From the NCBI GenBank assembly GCA_948500755.1, contig CAOOYH010000006.1:1-64000 (forward strand): a stretch of DNA of 64,000 nucleotides, given 5' to 3'. A program made the position numbers and the translations under genes. The stretch comes from an uncultured Lactobacillus sp. (GTDB lineage Bacteria > Bacillota > Bacilli > Lactobacillales > Lactobacillaceae). Under the pieces are notes generated by a model, which did not search any database, had not been told where the DNA came from, and saw only the letters and a program-made list of their open reading frames with translations. Positions 26,280 through 35,377 of this stretch are shown piece by piece; the first letter of the stretch is position 1; every line of letters begins with the position of its first letter.

Positions 26280-27044
26280 TTAAGCAAAATGGTAAATCAT
26301 TATTCCTGCTGCAACTGCGGCATTCAAAGATTCAGCTTGACCTTTAATTGGGATATAAAGCTTTTCATCACTTAACTTAGCAATAAAATCGCTCACTCCA
26401 TGGGCTTCATTCCCAATTACTAAACCTAATTGAGGGACTTTTTCAAAATCGGGTAATTCTTTAGCACTTTTATCAAGCATACTTGCATAAACGGGGATAT
26501 CATATGATTTAAGCGTAGTGATGACAGAAGTAAGATCTTGCTTAATAAGTTCAATATGGAATTGACTTCCTTGCATTGCTCGTTGAGTTTTTGGATTATA
26601 GAGATCAACACTTTCTGGAGAAAGCACCACCCCGTCAAATCCAGCAGCATCTGCAGTTCGAATAATAGTTCCAACATTACCAGGATCAGCTAGATTATCA
26701 AGCAAAACCCATTTGCCATAATTGAATGGAAATTCTTTTGGTTGATCAATTTTAAGCACCATAAAAATCTCTTGCGAATTCTTAGTAGAACTCAAATGGC
26801 GCGTAATAGCTTTATTGATCAAAATAACCGATTTACTTGAGAGGTCCACCCCGTATTCTTCCACTTTATTTAAAGCTTCATCAGTTCCAAGCAAATATTG
26901 AAACTTGCGGCCAGCTTGTAAGGCTTCTTCAATTAAATGAAAACCTTCGATAATGTACATGCCAGTATCTTCGCGATACTTTTTCTTATTGAGTTTGGCT
27001 AAATCCTTGATAGTTTTATTATTGACTGAACTAATTTGTTGCAT
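26280..27044 (-). CDS. TrmH/SpoU-family RNA 2'-O-methyltransferase
   Basis: A 254-residue SPOUT methyltransferase. The N-terminal substrate-binding region (about 1-95) precedes the knotted domain with motif 1 NLADPGNVGTIIRTADAAGF near 118, motif 2 LVIGNEAHGVS near 203 and motif 3 IPIKGQAESLNAAVAAGI at the C-terminus. Such enzymes use SAM to methylate ribose in rRNA or tRNA; 23S rRNA is the likely target. Divergent from the acylphosphatase gene, an arrangement (trmH-acyP-yidC) seen in other lactobacilli. Confidence 0.93.
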   Translation of the reverse strand: MQQISSVNNKTIKDLAKLNKKKYREDTGMYIIEGFHLIEEALQAGRKFQYLLGTDEALNKVEEYGVDLSSKSVILINKAITRHLSSTKNSQEIFMVLKIDQPKEFPFNYGKWVLLDNLADPGNVGTIIRTADAAGFDGVVLSPESVDLYNPKTQRAMQGSQFHIELIKQDLTSVITTLKSYDIPVYASMLDKSAKELPDFEKVPQLGLVIGNEAHGVSDFIAKLSDEKLYIPIKGQAESLNAAVAAGIMIYHFA

Positions 27045-27133
27045 GGCAATCCTTCTTTCTTAATCCTATTTTATAGATTTTTTGCAAAAATAACATGGTA
27101 GAATTGAAGTAATAAACTAGAAAAGAGATAATT

Positions 27134-27457
27134 ATGAGTTTATTTGATAAATTTCGCAAAAATAGTGAACCAACAGAGTACGTTGAAGCTTGGAAAGTGA
27201 TCGTTTCAGGCACAGTGCAAGGCGTAGGTTTTCGCTATAGTGTAGCAACACTGGCTGATGCGATGTCAATTCCCGGTACTGTCAAAAACACCCCAGATGG
27301 GACAGTCACTATTGTACTACAAGCAAATAAAGGAAAAGTGGACGAATTTCTAAAAGATTTACCCCATAATCTTTCTCCTTTTGCTAAAATTACCAATATG
27401 AAGGTTGAAAAACTAGAAAATGTAGGAAAATTACACAGTTTTCGTGTATTATATTAA
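27134..27457 (+). CDS. Acylphosphatase with N-terminal extension
   Basis: A 107-residue protein. The acylphosphatase signature GTVQGVGFRYS places the catalytic arginine at 34, and the catalytic asparagine is N52 in GTVKNTPDGTV. It hydrolyses carboxyl-phosphate bonds such as acetyl phosphate. Most members have about 90 residues; here a basic/acidic leader of about 18 residues (MSLFDKFRKNSEPTEY) precedes the fold. The start ATG is supported by AAAGAG. It lies 40 bases before yidC, in the same direction. Confidence 0.93.
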   Translation: MSLFDKFRKNSEPTEYVEAWKVIVSGTVQGVGFRYSVATLADAMSIPGTVKNTPDGTVTIVLQANKGKVDEFLKDLPHNLSPFAKITNMKVEKLENVGKLHSFRVLY

Positions 27458-27497
27458 ATATTAAAGTTTTATAGAAAATAAGTGGTGATTAATTTAA

Positions 27498-28466
27498 ATG
27501 AAAAAATATCGTAAATACTTTGCTCTGCTTGCAGTAATTCTTACTGTAATGTTGATTGTCAGTGGCTGTTCTAGTGGTAATCCAAATACCAGCACCCCAC
27601 CTCATGGAGGACCTTATGGCTGGATCTTTAAATGGATTAGTTTACCGCTTCAAAACATCATGCTTCAAGTCGCTCATTCAATTAAAGGAGCAAATGGAGC
27701 TGGTTGGGCAATCGTAATTATTACTTTGGTAGTTAGAATTATCTTATTGCCACTGATGCTCAGCCAGCAAAAGAAGAGCGTTACTCAACAAGAAAAGATG
27801 TCTCGTTTGCAACCACAAATGAAGCTGATTCAAAATGCAATGAAGCACAAAGGATTAACTCCTGAACAACAGATGACTCTTTCAACTTGGCAACGTGAAC
27901 TTTACTCAAAGAACAACGTTTCTCTAACTGGTGGAATTGGATGTTTACCATTATTGATTCAAATGCCAATCATGCTTGGTATTTATCAAGCGGTAGCCTA
28001 CTCTGCAGTTTTGAAAGACGCAACTTTCTTTGGAATCTCACTAAGCAGCAAGTCACTAGTTTTAGCAATTGTTGCGACCGTCTTCGCCGTAATTCAAGGT
28101 TACATTTCCTTAATCGGCATCCCTGAAGAACAAAAGAAGACCATGCAATCTATGATGTTCATGAACCCAATCATGACCTTATTCTTCAGTCTCTCCTTCT
28201 CAGGAGCTTTGGCTTTATACTGGGCTGCTGGTAACTTTGTGATGATTATCCAACAATTAATCGTTACTTTCTTTATTCAACCCCGTGAAAAGGCTCGTAT
28301 TGCTCGCGAATTAAAGGAAAAACCTATCGTTCAAGTTGTAACTCAAGCTAAGATTGATGATTTATTTAGTAACCACAGTGCTGCCGCTGGAAACGATAAG
28401 AAGACTCAAGAATTGCACCAAGATTTGCGTAAACGTAATCAAGGTAAACAAAAGAATAAGAAATAA
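27498..28466 (+). CDS. yidC: Membrane protein insertase YidC/OxaA (lipoprotein form)
   Basis: A 322-residue insertase with a lipoprotein signal peptide, lipobox VSGC at C24. The conserved core has five membrane segments (about 55-75, 70-90 with the conserved arginine in ITLVVRIIL, 150-170, 190-215, 235-260) and a basic C-terminal tail (ELKEKPIVQ...KRNQGKQKNKK) that can bind the ribosome. It inserts or folds proteins with or without the Sec translocon. As most lactobacilli carry two copies, a second yidC beside rnpA is expected elsewhere. Confidence 0.95.
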   Translation: MKKYRKYFALLAVILTVMLIVSGCSSGNPNTSTPPHGGPYGWIFKWISLPLQNIMLQVAHSIKGANGAGWAIVIITLVVRIILLPLMLSQQKKSVTQQEKMSRLQPQMKLIQNAMKHKGLTPEQQMTLSTWQRELYSKNNVSLTGGIGCLPLLIQMPIMLGIYQAVAYSAVLKDATFFGISLSSKSLVLAIVATVFAVIQGYISLIGIPEEQKKTMQSMMFMNPIMTLFFSLSFSGALALYWAAGNFVMIIQQLIVTFFIQPREKARIARELKEKPIVQVVTQAKIDDLFSNHSAAAGNDKKTQELHQDLRKRNQGKQKNKK

Positions 28467-28475
28467 TTAGTAAAG

Positions 28476-28541
28476 TAAAAAGAACTAGGGCTATTCTCAA
28501 TGTCATTAAGTTAAGACATTCGATTATCCTAGTTCTTTTTT
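28476..28541. terminator. Bidirectional terminator between yidC and the kinase gene
   Basis: AAAAAGAACTAGG (about 28477-28489) pairs with CCTAGTTCTTTTT (28528-28540), with a nested hairpin AATGTC/GACATT (28499-28504, 28515-28520). T-runs are present on both strands; the end of the minus-strand kinase gene (28540) touches it. Confidence 0.85.
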
Positions 28542-30102
28542 AATGCTCTAACTTCTTCTTTTGATCTAATTTCTTAAGTCTTTCTGCCTCTTTTTTCGTC
28601 AAAACTGGAAATTCTAACTTAAATTGGCTTCCTTGACCTTCAACAGAATCAACGCTAATTGAACCATGATAGCTAGTAACAAGTTTTTGAGCAATTGAAA
28701 GCCCTAAACCATTACCACCCTTTTCACGGGTTCGCGCCTTATCAACTCGGTAGAAACGATTGAAGATCTTTTCTTGATCTGCTTGAGAAATTCCTTCCCC
28801 AAAGTCCTGCACAATGATAGTAACTTCATCGTTAGAAACTCCAGCAGAAACATTAATTTGTTTTCGGGTAGTTGAATACTTAATTCCGTTATCAATCAGA
28901 ATTACTAGAAGTTGCTCTAAGTGGCCATGATAGATTTGGATTTCTGTATCGGGTGGCAAATCATCCGTATCTAGCTGAATCTTGAAATCTTTATGAACCA
29001 AAGCCAAATCTGCTACAACACGCGTCAAAACATCATAAACATTTGTCACTGCATTTGGATATTGTACATTAATTTGTTCAGCACGAGTTAAATCAAGCAT
29101 TTCTTGAATAAGGTGCTTCATCCGATCAGCTTCCTGCAAAGAGGCTTTAATAGATTCATCCAAGATTTCTGGATCATCCTTCCCCCAGCGTTCAAGCATG
29201 TTAAGATGTCCTTCAATGACGGCTACCGGGGTTCTCAACTCGTGAGAAACATCCCCTACAAATTCTTTTTGTTGATCAATATACCGTTGCATTCGGTCCA
29301 GCATCTCATTAAAAGTAATCGCTAATTCTTCCAATTCATCATTTCGATGAAGTTCCTTGATTCTCATTGAACTGTTTGGATCATCATTAACTTCACGAGC
29401 AACTTTTGAAATTTCTTTAATTGGTTGAACTACATCCTTAACCACTACAAAGGCAATCCCGATAAATATTACAACTGCAATTAACGAAATAATTAGCATC
29501 CAGTGCAGTAGATTCTTCATTAGGCGGTTATAATAGGTCATCTGGTTAGAAACCACGATATAGCCGATAATTTTGCCTGTACGGCTGGATTTAACTGTAT
29601 GGTAGGTCAAAAGCTCCGCATGAGTACCATGCTGGATTTTTTCGACTTTATTTTCACCTTTAAATTTACGATATTTCGGGGTTGTATCTCCATTAGAAAA
29701 AACAACTTCATTATGGGTATTATAGACAGCAACACTAATATCCGGATTAGTAATTGAAGCTAATAAATCATCATTAAAAGCACTAGTGGCACTATTTTGA
29801 TCACTAATTGCAGGTACTCCTCGCAATACTCGCTTGGTTGACGGTGAAAGCGACGGAATTACATTCGATATTTGCAATTCATTAGGAATGGATTCGAGCC
29901 GATTCTGCAAAGTTACTACCACATTATTAGAGGTCTCTTCCTGCTGATTTAAAGATTGCTGACTAACAATCGAATATATTACTACGGAGAAAATAACAAA
30001 AGAGACCATAATCGTCAAAGTAACGATACTGACCCATCTTGCAATTAAGGATGTGTGCTTGGTCTTCTTTTGCTTTTTATCTTTATTGGTCATCATCTTC
30101 AT
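28540..30102 (-). CDS. Sensor histidine kinase (LisK/CsrS/ArlS type)
   Basis: A 520-residue membrane kinase. Helix 1 (about 22-46) and helix 2 (about 200-222) flank an extracytoplasmic sensor of about 150 residues, followed by HAMP, the HisKA domain with phospho-acceptor H287 in DVSHELRTP, and an HATPase domain with IDNGIKYS (N box), DFGEGIS (G1) and KGGNGLGLSIAQKL (G2). It overlaps the response regulator gene by 20 bases and is its partner. Sequence layout resembles LisRK/CsrRS-type systems that act in cell-envelope, acid or bile stress; the signal is unknown. Confidence 0.93.
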   Translation of the reverse strand: MKMMTNKDKKQKKTKHTSLIARWVSIVTLTIMVSFVIFSVVIYSIVSQQSLNQQEETSNNVVVTLQNRLESIPNELQISNVIPSLSPSTKRVLRGVPAISDQNSATSAFNDDLLASITNPDISVAVYNTHNEVVFSNGDTTPKYRKFKGENKVEKIQHGTHAELLTYHTVKSSRTGKIIGYIVVSNQMTYYNRLMKNLLHWMLIISLIAVVIFIGIAFVVVKDVVQPIKEISKVAREVNDDPNSSMRIKELHRNDELEELAITFNEMLDRMQRYIDQQKEFVGDVSHELRTPVAVIEGHLNMLERWGKDDPEILDESIKASLQEADRMKHLIQEMLDLTRAEQINVQYPNAVTNVYDVLTRVVADLALVHKDFKIQLDTDDLPPDTEIQIYHGHLEQLLVILIDNGIKYSTTRKQINVSAGVSNDEVTIIVQDFGEGISQADQEKIFNRFYRVDKARTREKGGNGLGLSIAQKLVTSYHGSISVDSVEGQGSQFKLEFPVLTKKEAERLKKLDQKKKLEH

Positions 30103-30796
30103 CTCTTACCATATATCCAGTTCCACGAACAGTCTTGATATATGAAGGACGGCCAGGAACATCGATCTTGTTGCGCAAGTAACGAACATAAACTTCTACA
30201 ACATTGGTTTCAATATTAGATTCAGGTCCCCAAATCTTATTTAAAAGTTGATCGCGACTAACCACATTGTTCTTATTTTGAATTAAAGTCATCAATAAAT
30301 TATATTCGCGTTTAGTTAAGTCAATTACCTTACCATCGCCACGATGTACAATTCTGTTAGCTGTTTCAATAGTTAAATCTTTAAATTTAACAATCTTTTG
30401 TTTAGCTACAGTAGCACGAGAGGCATCTTTTTCAATTTTTACTCGGCGAAGAACAGCACGTAAGCGAGCAAGCAATTCTTCAATTGCAAATGGCTTAACA
30501 ATGTAATCATCTGCTCCATGATCTAATCCAGAAACTCGATCGATCACAGAATCACGTGCAGTCATCATAATAATTGGAGTAGTCTTTACTTGACGAACTC
30601 GACGTGCAATTTCCAAACCATTTAAGTCTGGCAACATCAAATCAAGTAGAATAGCATCAAAATCTTGATTTAAAGCATCTTCCAAACCTTTACGGCCATT
30701 GTTCTCAACGACTGTTTCATAGTTTTCGTGTTTAAGTTCTAATTCTACGAAACGAGCCAAATTCTTTTCATCTTCAATAATTAAAATCTTTGCCAT
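30083..30796 (-). CDS. OmpR-family response regulator
   Basis: A 237-residue regulator. The receiver has acidic residues IEDE (near 7-10), phospho-acceptor D52 in ILLDLMLPDLNG, T in MMTARD and K in IVKPF. The winged-helix output domain (about 135-235) shows VDLTKREYNLLMTLIQN and the recognition region VVEVYVRYLRNKI. It is first in a two-gene operon with the kinase. No clear DNA target can be named from this window. Confidence 0.95.
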   Translation of the reverse strand: MAKILIIEDEKNLARFVELELKHENYETVVENNGRKGLEDALNQDFDAILLDLMLPDLNGLEIARRVRQVKTTPIIMMTARDSVIDRVSGLDHGADDYIVKPFAIEELLARLRAVLRRVKIEKDASRATVAKQKIVKFKDLTIETANRIVHRGDGKVIDLTKREYNLLMTLIQNKNNVVSRDQLLNKIWGPESNIETNVVEVYVRYLRNKIDVPGRPSYIKTVRGTGYMVRDEDDDQ

Positions 30797-30892
30797 GTCT
30801 ATCCTATTCCTCTTATATTTTTAGTTGTACTAAAATTAGATTAAAAAATGTTTTTATAATTAAAGGATACTTTAAAAATCGTTTCAAGACAA

Positions 30893-30932
30893 GACAAAAA
30901 ATCACTCAAAGTGAAATTTACTTTGAGTGATT
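30893..30932 (-). terminator. Intrinsic terminator of yceD
   Basis: A near-perfect 13-bp stem (about 30900-30912 with 30920-30932), loop of 7, followed on the minus strand by TTTTTTG. It stands about 10 bases after the yceD stop. Confidence 0.85.
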
Positions 30933-30942
30933 CAAAAATTAT

Positions 30943-31503
30943 TTATTTATCTGAATTTTTATCATCTTGATTATCCAAAAGAATCTTCAATTTTGCAAAG
31001 GCTGGATTTACTTGGTTCTTTTTACCTTCTTCAAAACTTGATTCTGATACAACTTCCCAGCCATTACCTTCTGGAAAAATATCATCTTTTTCTTCTTCAG
31101 GAGTAAGAATAGTTGTAGGAATATGAAGCAAAATATTATCTTCAATTGCAGTTTGCAAGTCAATCACATCATCCTCAACTTTAACAATTGGATCAGGATT
31201 GTCTTCAAGTTCTTGCTTGGTTGGAGTAGTTTCTGAATAATTTTCGGTGAAAGAAAAATCTTCATGATACTTCACTGGATCTAAGCTTCTACTTGATGGT
31301 ACTACCAAATCTGCTGTGACATGGAAGTTACCTGTCACATATGGCTCATCGTAAAATAGATCTCCACTCACATGAACATTTTCAGCTTCAATCAAAAGGT
31401 CCTTACTTCGATTAAAGAACTCCGGACGCATTTCCAAATCTTTATCGATATGAGTCAAAGGATTTGGACTATTTTTAATATTAGAAAAGTTAATTGTTAA
31501 CAT
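30943..31503 (-). CDS. yceD: YceD/DUF177 family protein
   Basis: A 186-residue acidic protein of the DUF177 family, linked to 23S rRNA accumulation and large-subunit assembly. The conserved core VHVSGDLFYDEPYVTGNF appears near residue 43, with the C-terminal DLQTAIEDNILLHIPTTIL motif near 120, ending in an acidic tail. In many bacteria it is followed by rpmF (L32); here a terminator follows instead, so rpmF must lie elsewhere. It is last in the yqeG-yqeH-nadD-yqeK-rsfS-tmcAL direction, 8 bases after tmcAL. Confidence 0.9.
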   Translation of the reverse strand: MLTINFSNIKNSPNPLTHIDKDLEMRPEFFNRSKDLLIEAENVHVSGDLFYDEPYVTGNFHVTADLVVPSSRSLDPVKYHEDFSFTENYSETTPTKQELEDNPDPIVKVEDDVIDLQTAIEDNILLHIPTTILTPEEEKDDIFPEGNGWEVVSESSFEEGKKNQVNPAFAKLKILLDNQDDKNSDK

Positions 31504-31511
31504 CTTATTGA

Positions 31512-32663
31512 TTACACCTCCACTGGACGTCGACCAAAGTTTTGATCGACATGTAATAATTCTTCAAATAAACGGTCTACACGGACTTGCAGACCTAAAG
31601 AGCCATCTTTGGCACTTCTTTTATCAACTTTAGAAACAATTTCAGTTTGAATATTCTTGCGATTTTTCTTCAAAAATTGTCTTCCAGTCTTACTGAATCC
31701 CAATAACATCAATGCTTCATCATTAAAGCTATTGATCATATCGTTTTGAGTAACATTTAATAAAGTGTACAAACTAAGTCTTCGCAAACGCGAATATGTA
31801 TATCGCTTAGATTTTACATGACGCAAAAATTCTGTGAATGTCTGGGCAAGATGAATCTCTTGCTTCATCTTATACTCAAGTCCTTCACTCATTTGATAAA
31901 TCTTCTGTAATTCTTCAATTGAAGAAGACTCTAAGCGATATTTTAAAAATGGAAAGAGAATATTCCAATTTGGATAAATGGGCTGCTTAATTAATTCACT
32001 AGCTTCTAATTTAGGAAGCCAAGTTTTTAGTTGTTCTTTATCTTCATTATGTAATAGAATGTTCCGAATTGCACTCGCACTTTGGACAATATGCTCGCGA
32101 TTAAGCAAATCATCATGACCCGCGCCAATTCGATTAATTGGATGAAGCTTTAACGGTTCACCCAAATTGTAATTGGCTACTGCATAGGCCAAGCCTAAAA
32201 TTGCATTTGGCTGATTCACTTCATATCCCACTTCTCGAGCAATCATTTGATTATACTGAGTGGAATAAGTTTGACTATAATCCTTAAAATCCATATGATT
32301 TCGAGGAATTTGAGCAATTTTTTGACCTAAATAAGTAAAATTCAAATTGGCGTCTTCCACGCCAAATACTAAGTCGGTTACCCCAAGCTTAGCTAATTGA
32401 TTAATGCTTCCTAATGAAAATAAATCAGCAGCTTGTACAGCAGTAGAGAATGGCAATTCAAACACTAAATCTGCTCCAGACTGCAAAGCAGCTTTGGCCC
32501 GGGCCCATTTATCCATGATTGCCATTTCACCACGTTGAACATAGTTTCCAGACATTACTACAATAATAGGATCCTTGCCCGCAATTATCCGAGCTTGATT
32601 CATTAAAAAATCATGTCCACTATGAAAAGGGTTGTATTCTGCAATTATTCCAACTGCGCCCAT
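31512..32663 (-). CDS. tmcAL: tRNA(Met) cytidine acetate ligase
   Basis: A 383-residue enzyme (formerly YlbM) that uses acetate and ATP to make N4-acetylcytidine at position 34 of elongator tRNA-Met. The nucleotidyl-transferase signature GIIAEYNPFHSGHDFLM starts at residue 5, followed by VVMSGNYVQRGEMAI and ELPFSTAVQAAD. The C-terminal helical domain holds tRNA. It lies 6 bases after rsfS. Confidence 0.93.
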   Translation of the reverse strand: MGAVGIIAEYNPFHSGHDFLMNQARIIAGKDPIIVVMSGNYVQRGEMAIMDKWARAKAALQSGADLVFELPFSTAVQAADLFSLGSINQLAKLGVTDLVFGVEDANLNFTYLGQKIAQIPRNHMDFKDYSQTYSTQYNQMIAREVGYEVNQPNAILGLAYAVANYNLGEPLKLHPINRIGAGHDDLLNREHIVQSASAIRNILLHNEDKEQLKTWLPKLEASELIKQPIYPNWNILFPFLKYRLESSSIEELQKIYQMSEGLEYKMKQEIHLAQTFTEFLRHVKSKRYTYSRLRRLSLYTLLNVTQNDMINSFNDEALMLLGFSKTGRQFLKKNRKNIQTEIVSKVDKRSAKDGSLGLQVRVDRLFEELLHVDQNFGRRPVEV

Positions 32664-32669
32664 AATTTA

Positions 32670-33017
32670 CTAGTCTTCCTTTATTTCAAGTTGCTTGCCA
32701 TTAGCCCACAATTTTTCAAGGTTATAAAATTCACGAGCTTCGGCGGTGAAGATGTTTACTACTACATCTCCTAAGTCAATCAAAAGCCAGTTAGAATCAC
32801 GAGTACCTTCAATACGGTAATCAGTGTAGTTATTTTCATGAGCTTCATCAATAATTGCATTAGCAATCGCGTGAAGCTGACGGTTAGAACCAGCACTAGT
32901 TACTACATAGTAATCAGCTAAGATACTGACACCGCGCATGTCAAAGGCTTCGGTATCTTCACCATGACGATCACTAACTGCTTTTAATGCAAAATCTAAA
33001 ACTTGTGTACTATTCAA
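32670..33017 (-). CDS. rsfS: Ribosomal silencing factor RsfS
   Basis: A 115-residue protein that binds L14 (uL14) on the 50S subunit and prevents joining in starved cells. Key family segments are ILADYYVVTSAGSNRQLHAI and SNWLLIDLGDVVVNIFTAEAR ending in FYNLEKLW. The start is TTG at 33017, placed 7 bases after AAGGAG. It is cotranscribed with yqeK and tmcAL. A YqeM-type methyltransferase gene commonly found after rsfS in this cluster is missing here. Confidence 0.95.
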   Translation of the reverse strand: MNSTQVLDFALKAVSDRHGEDTEAFDMRGVSILADYYVVTSAGSNRQLHAIANAIIDEAHENNYTDYRIEGTRDSNWLLIDLGDVVVNIFTAEAREFYNLEKLWANGKQLEIKED

Positions 33018-33028
33018 TATATTTCTCC

Positions 33029-33622
33029 TTATTTAACACTCCACACATTGTACGCTGCAAGCGTGCGTGGGTATATCTTGTTTCTATTTTTAACTAAAAA
33101 TTCTAATGTGTGAGCTAATTCATATCCCACACCATCATCTAAATTATTATAAGCGACTTTGCGAGCTTCATCTACACCAGGAAAATCGCGTCCAGGCTCG
33201 ATAAAATCTGCCACAAAGACGATTTTATCTAAGGTAGTCATTTCTGCATCAGCTGTCGTATGACGCCATACAGCTTGTAGAATTTCAGGATCAGTAATTT
33301 CCAAATCCCGTTTAATAAAATATGTCCCAACAATTCCATGCCAAATTGCTCGATTCCAATTAAGCAAATCTGGATCAAAGTCTTGTTCCTTAATTACTTT
33401 GCGGTATTCTTCTACAGGAACCCGTTTAGCATAATCATGAATAAATCCAGCCAAGGCCGCCTTATCTTCATCGTACCCATTTAATTTTGCTAATTTACGC
33501 GCTGTTTTACTGACCCCAATGCAGTGCTCAAAACGCTTTTTATCCATATTAGCTTTTTCTTTAGTGATAATTTCATCACTAGTTAAAGGAGAATAGGTCT
33601 CCTTAAAAAACAGCTTAGTCAA
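33029..33622 (-). CDS. yqeK: YqeK-family HD-domain phosphohydrolase
   Basis: An HD-superfamily protein of about 197 residues, family known for symmetrical Ap4A hydrolysis. The metal site appears as RFEHCIGVSKTARKLA, then GFIHDYAK with the HD pair, and HGIVGTYF plus WRHTTADAEM. I chose the TTG ending at 33622: AAGGGG lies 7 bases before it and it overlaps the nadD stop by 8 bases; the longer form starting at 33643 has no RBS at proper distance. Confidence 0.9.
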   Translation of the reverse strand: MTKLFFKETYSPLTSDEIITKEKANMDKKRFEHCIGVSKTARKLAKLNGYDEDKAALAGFIHDYAKRVPVEEYRKVIKEQDFDPDLLNWNRAIWHGIVGTYFIKRDLEITDPEILQAVWRHTTADAEMTTLDKIVFVADFIEPGRDFPGVDEARKVAYNNLDDGVGYELAHTLEFLVKNRNKIYPRTLAAYNVWSVK

Positions 33623-34256
33623 GATAAAGCCCCTTTTCTTCAATATATAATCTTACAGGCTCTGGAACCAAATATCTAATTGAAGTTCCTGTAGCTACCG
33701 AGCGGCGAATTGCGGTTGAACTCAAACGGATATCTGGTGCATCTACCCAAATCATTGGATATTGTGGATCTTGCGGATAACCAGGACGCCGAATTCCCAC
33801 TAACGTTGCCATCTTAGCTAATTCTGGCGCTTCTTTCCAAGTATGGAAACTGTTAACCTGGTCACTCCCCATAATTAAATAGTAATTATTTTGAGGAGCT
33901 TTTTCTTTTAAATAGCGTAAAGTATCAATTGTATAGGAAACTCCACCACGGAATAACTCGAGCAACTTTACTCTAAAATGAGGATTGTCACGAGTAGCTA
34001 AATCTAGCATCGTAGCGCGATCCTTAGCTGAAGTTAAAGGCGCGTTCTTATGGGGTGGAATATTATCTGGGATAAACCATACCTCATCAAGACGCAATTT
34101 AGTTAAGGCTTGTTCTGCAGCCACTAGATGTGCGATATGGACAGGATTAAAGGTTCCACCCATAATACCAATTTGTTTTCCTTTGTTTTCACTTTGTTCA
34201 AATTGGGGTTCCGCTTTTGCTGTAGGGATTTTTTCAACACATTTAGAATTTGTCAT
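33615..34256 (-). CDS. nadD: Nicotinate-nucleotide adenylyltransferase with N-terminal extension
   Basis: A 213-residue enzyme that makes nicotinate adenine dinucleotide from NaMN and ATP. The nucleotidyl-transferase motif GGTFNPVHIAH begins at residue 33, the substrate region WFIPDNIPPHK is near 86, and the C-terminal ISSTAIR-like RLSSTAIRRSV is near 178. Most NadD proteins start within a few residues of GxxGGTFNP; here about 27 polar residues come first. The RBS GAGGAC is well spaced to the ATG at 34256, so the extension looks real. In operon with yqeH and yqeK. Confidence 0.94.
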   Translation of the reverse strand: MTNSKCVEKIPTAKAEPQFEQSENKGKQIGIMGGTFNPVHIAHLVAAEQALTKLRLDEVWFIPDNIPPHKNAPLTSAKDRATMLDLATRDNPHFRVKLLELFRGGVSYTIDTLRYLKEKAPQNNYYLIMGSDQVNSFHTWKEAPELAKMATLVGIRRPGYPQDPQYPMIWVDAPDIRLSSTAIRRSVATGTSIRYLVPEPVRLYIEEKGLYLD

Positions 34257-34267
34257 AATAATGTCCT

Positions 34268-35377
34268 CTAGATTAATGCTCGTCGAATACCTAAACCAAT
34301 ACCATCAGGAGTGTATGTCTTTACTACACAACCTTTTGGTACAGTAACAAAACCAATTCCACCAAAAAGCAAATCGCTCTTATAATCAGTATGGAATTCT
34401 TGACCCTTTAAAGGTGCAATTTTCTCACCTTTATTTGGTGGGGTTAAAAGTTCACCCACATGCTTTTTATAAAATTCATCGGCATTTTCAGTTTTAGTAC
34501 GGTGGATATAAAGACCACGCGCCGTGTAAACTGTGAAGCTAGTTGGTTCACCTTTTAAATAGTCAATTCTTCCTAAACCGCCTAAGAATAAAGTATTACC
34601 AGGCTTAAGTTGGTAAGTAGCAGGCTTAAGCGGCTTTTTAGGAGAAATTAACTCTAAGTCTTTTGGACTAAGATGGGTAGCCAATTGATTTTGGGTCATA
34701 ATCCCAGGTGTATCAATTAAAAAGTGACCATTTTCAAGTGGAATTTCGATTTGATCAAGAGTAGTGCCAGGAAAACGTGAAGTGGTAATTAAGTCCTTCA
34801 CATCGCCCATTTTATCAATAATGGCATTAATTAAAGTTGACTTACCAACATTGGTCATTCCCACAAAATAAATATCCTTATCTTGAGAAGCTTTGTCTAA
34901 ATAAGCAATCAAGTCATCAAGATTCTTTTGTTTAGCTGCACTAATTAAAAAGATTTCCTTAGGATGAAGACCCATCCGATTAGCTTCTTGACGCATCCAA
35001 TCCTTAATCTTTGATTGACGCGAATTCTTAGGAAACAGATCAAACTTGTTCCCTACTAAGATAAATTCATTATCACCAACAAAACGCTTTAATGAAGATA
35101 GAAGTGAATTGGAAAAGTCAAATAAATCAACCACATTCACAATCAAGGCCTTCTTATTAGCCAAAGAATTAAGCAAAGCTAAAAATTCATCGTTGTTTAA
35201 GTCAACTGGCATAATTTCGTTGTAATGTCTTAAGCGAAAACAACGTTGACAATATACTTCTTCACTTTCGCCTTCTTTAGCCTTTTTTAAAGCGCTAGCT
35301 GGTAAATAACCTGCTTTTTTAGGATCATCTGATTGCAAGACGGCCCCACAACCAATACAAATAATATCCTCATCCAT
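34268..35377 (-). CDS. yqeH: Ribosome biogenesis GTPase YqeH
   Basis: A 369-residue circularly permuted GTPase for 30S assembly. The N-terminal zinc finger has CIGC (near residue 7) and CQRC (near 39). G motifs run in permuted order: NKFD (G4), SAAK (G5), GMTNVGKST (G1) near 172, and DTPG (G3) near 217. The C-terminal domain binds RNA. It overlaps yqeG by 8 bases. The yhbY gene, usual between yqeH and nadD, is absent: only 11 bases separate them. Confidence 0.95.
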   Translation of the reverse strand: MDEDIICIGCGAVLQSDDPKKAGYLPASALKKAKEGESEEVYCQRCFRLRHYNEIMPVDLNNDEFLALLNSLANKKALIVNVVDLFDFSNSLLSSLKRFVGDNEFILVGNKFDLFPKNSRQSKIKDWMRQEANRMGLHPKEIFLISAAKQKNLDDLIAYLDKASQDKDIYFVGMTNVGKSTLINAIIDKMGDVKDLITTSRFPGTTLDQIEIPLENGHFLIDTPGIMTQNQLATHLSPKDLELISPKKPLKPATYQLKPGNTLFLGGLGRIDYLKGEPTSFTVYTARGLYIHRTKTENADEFYKKHVGELLTPPNKGEKIAPLKGQEFHTDYKSDLLFGGIGFVTVPKGCVVKTYTPDGIGLGIRRALI

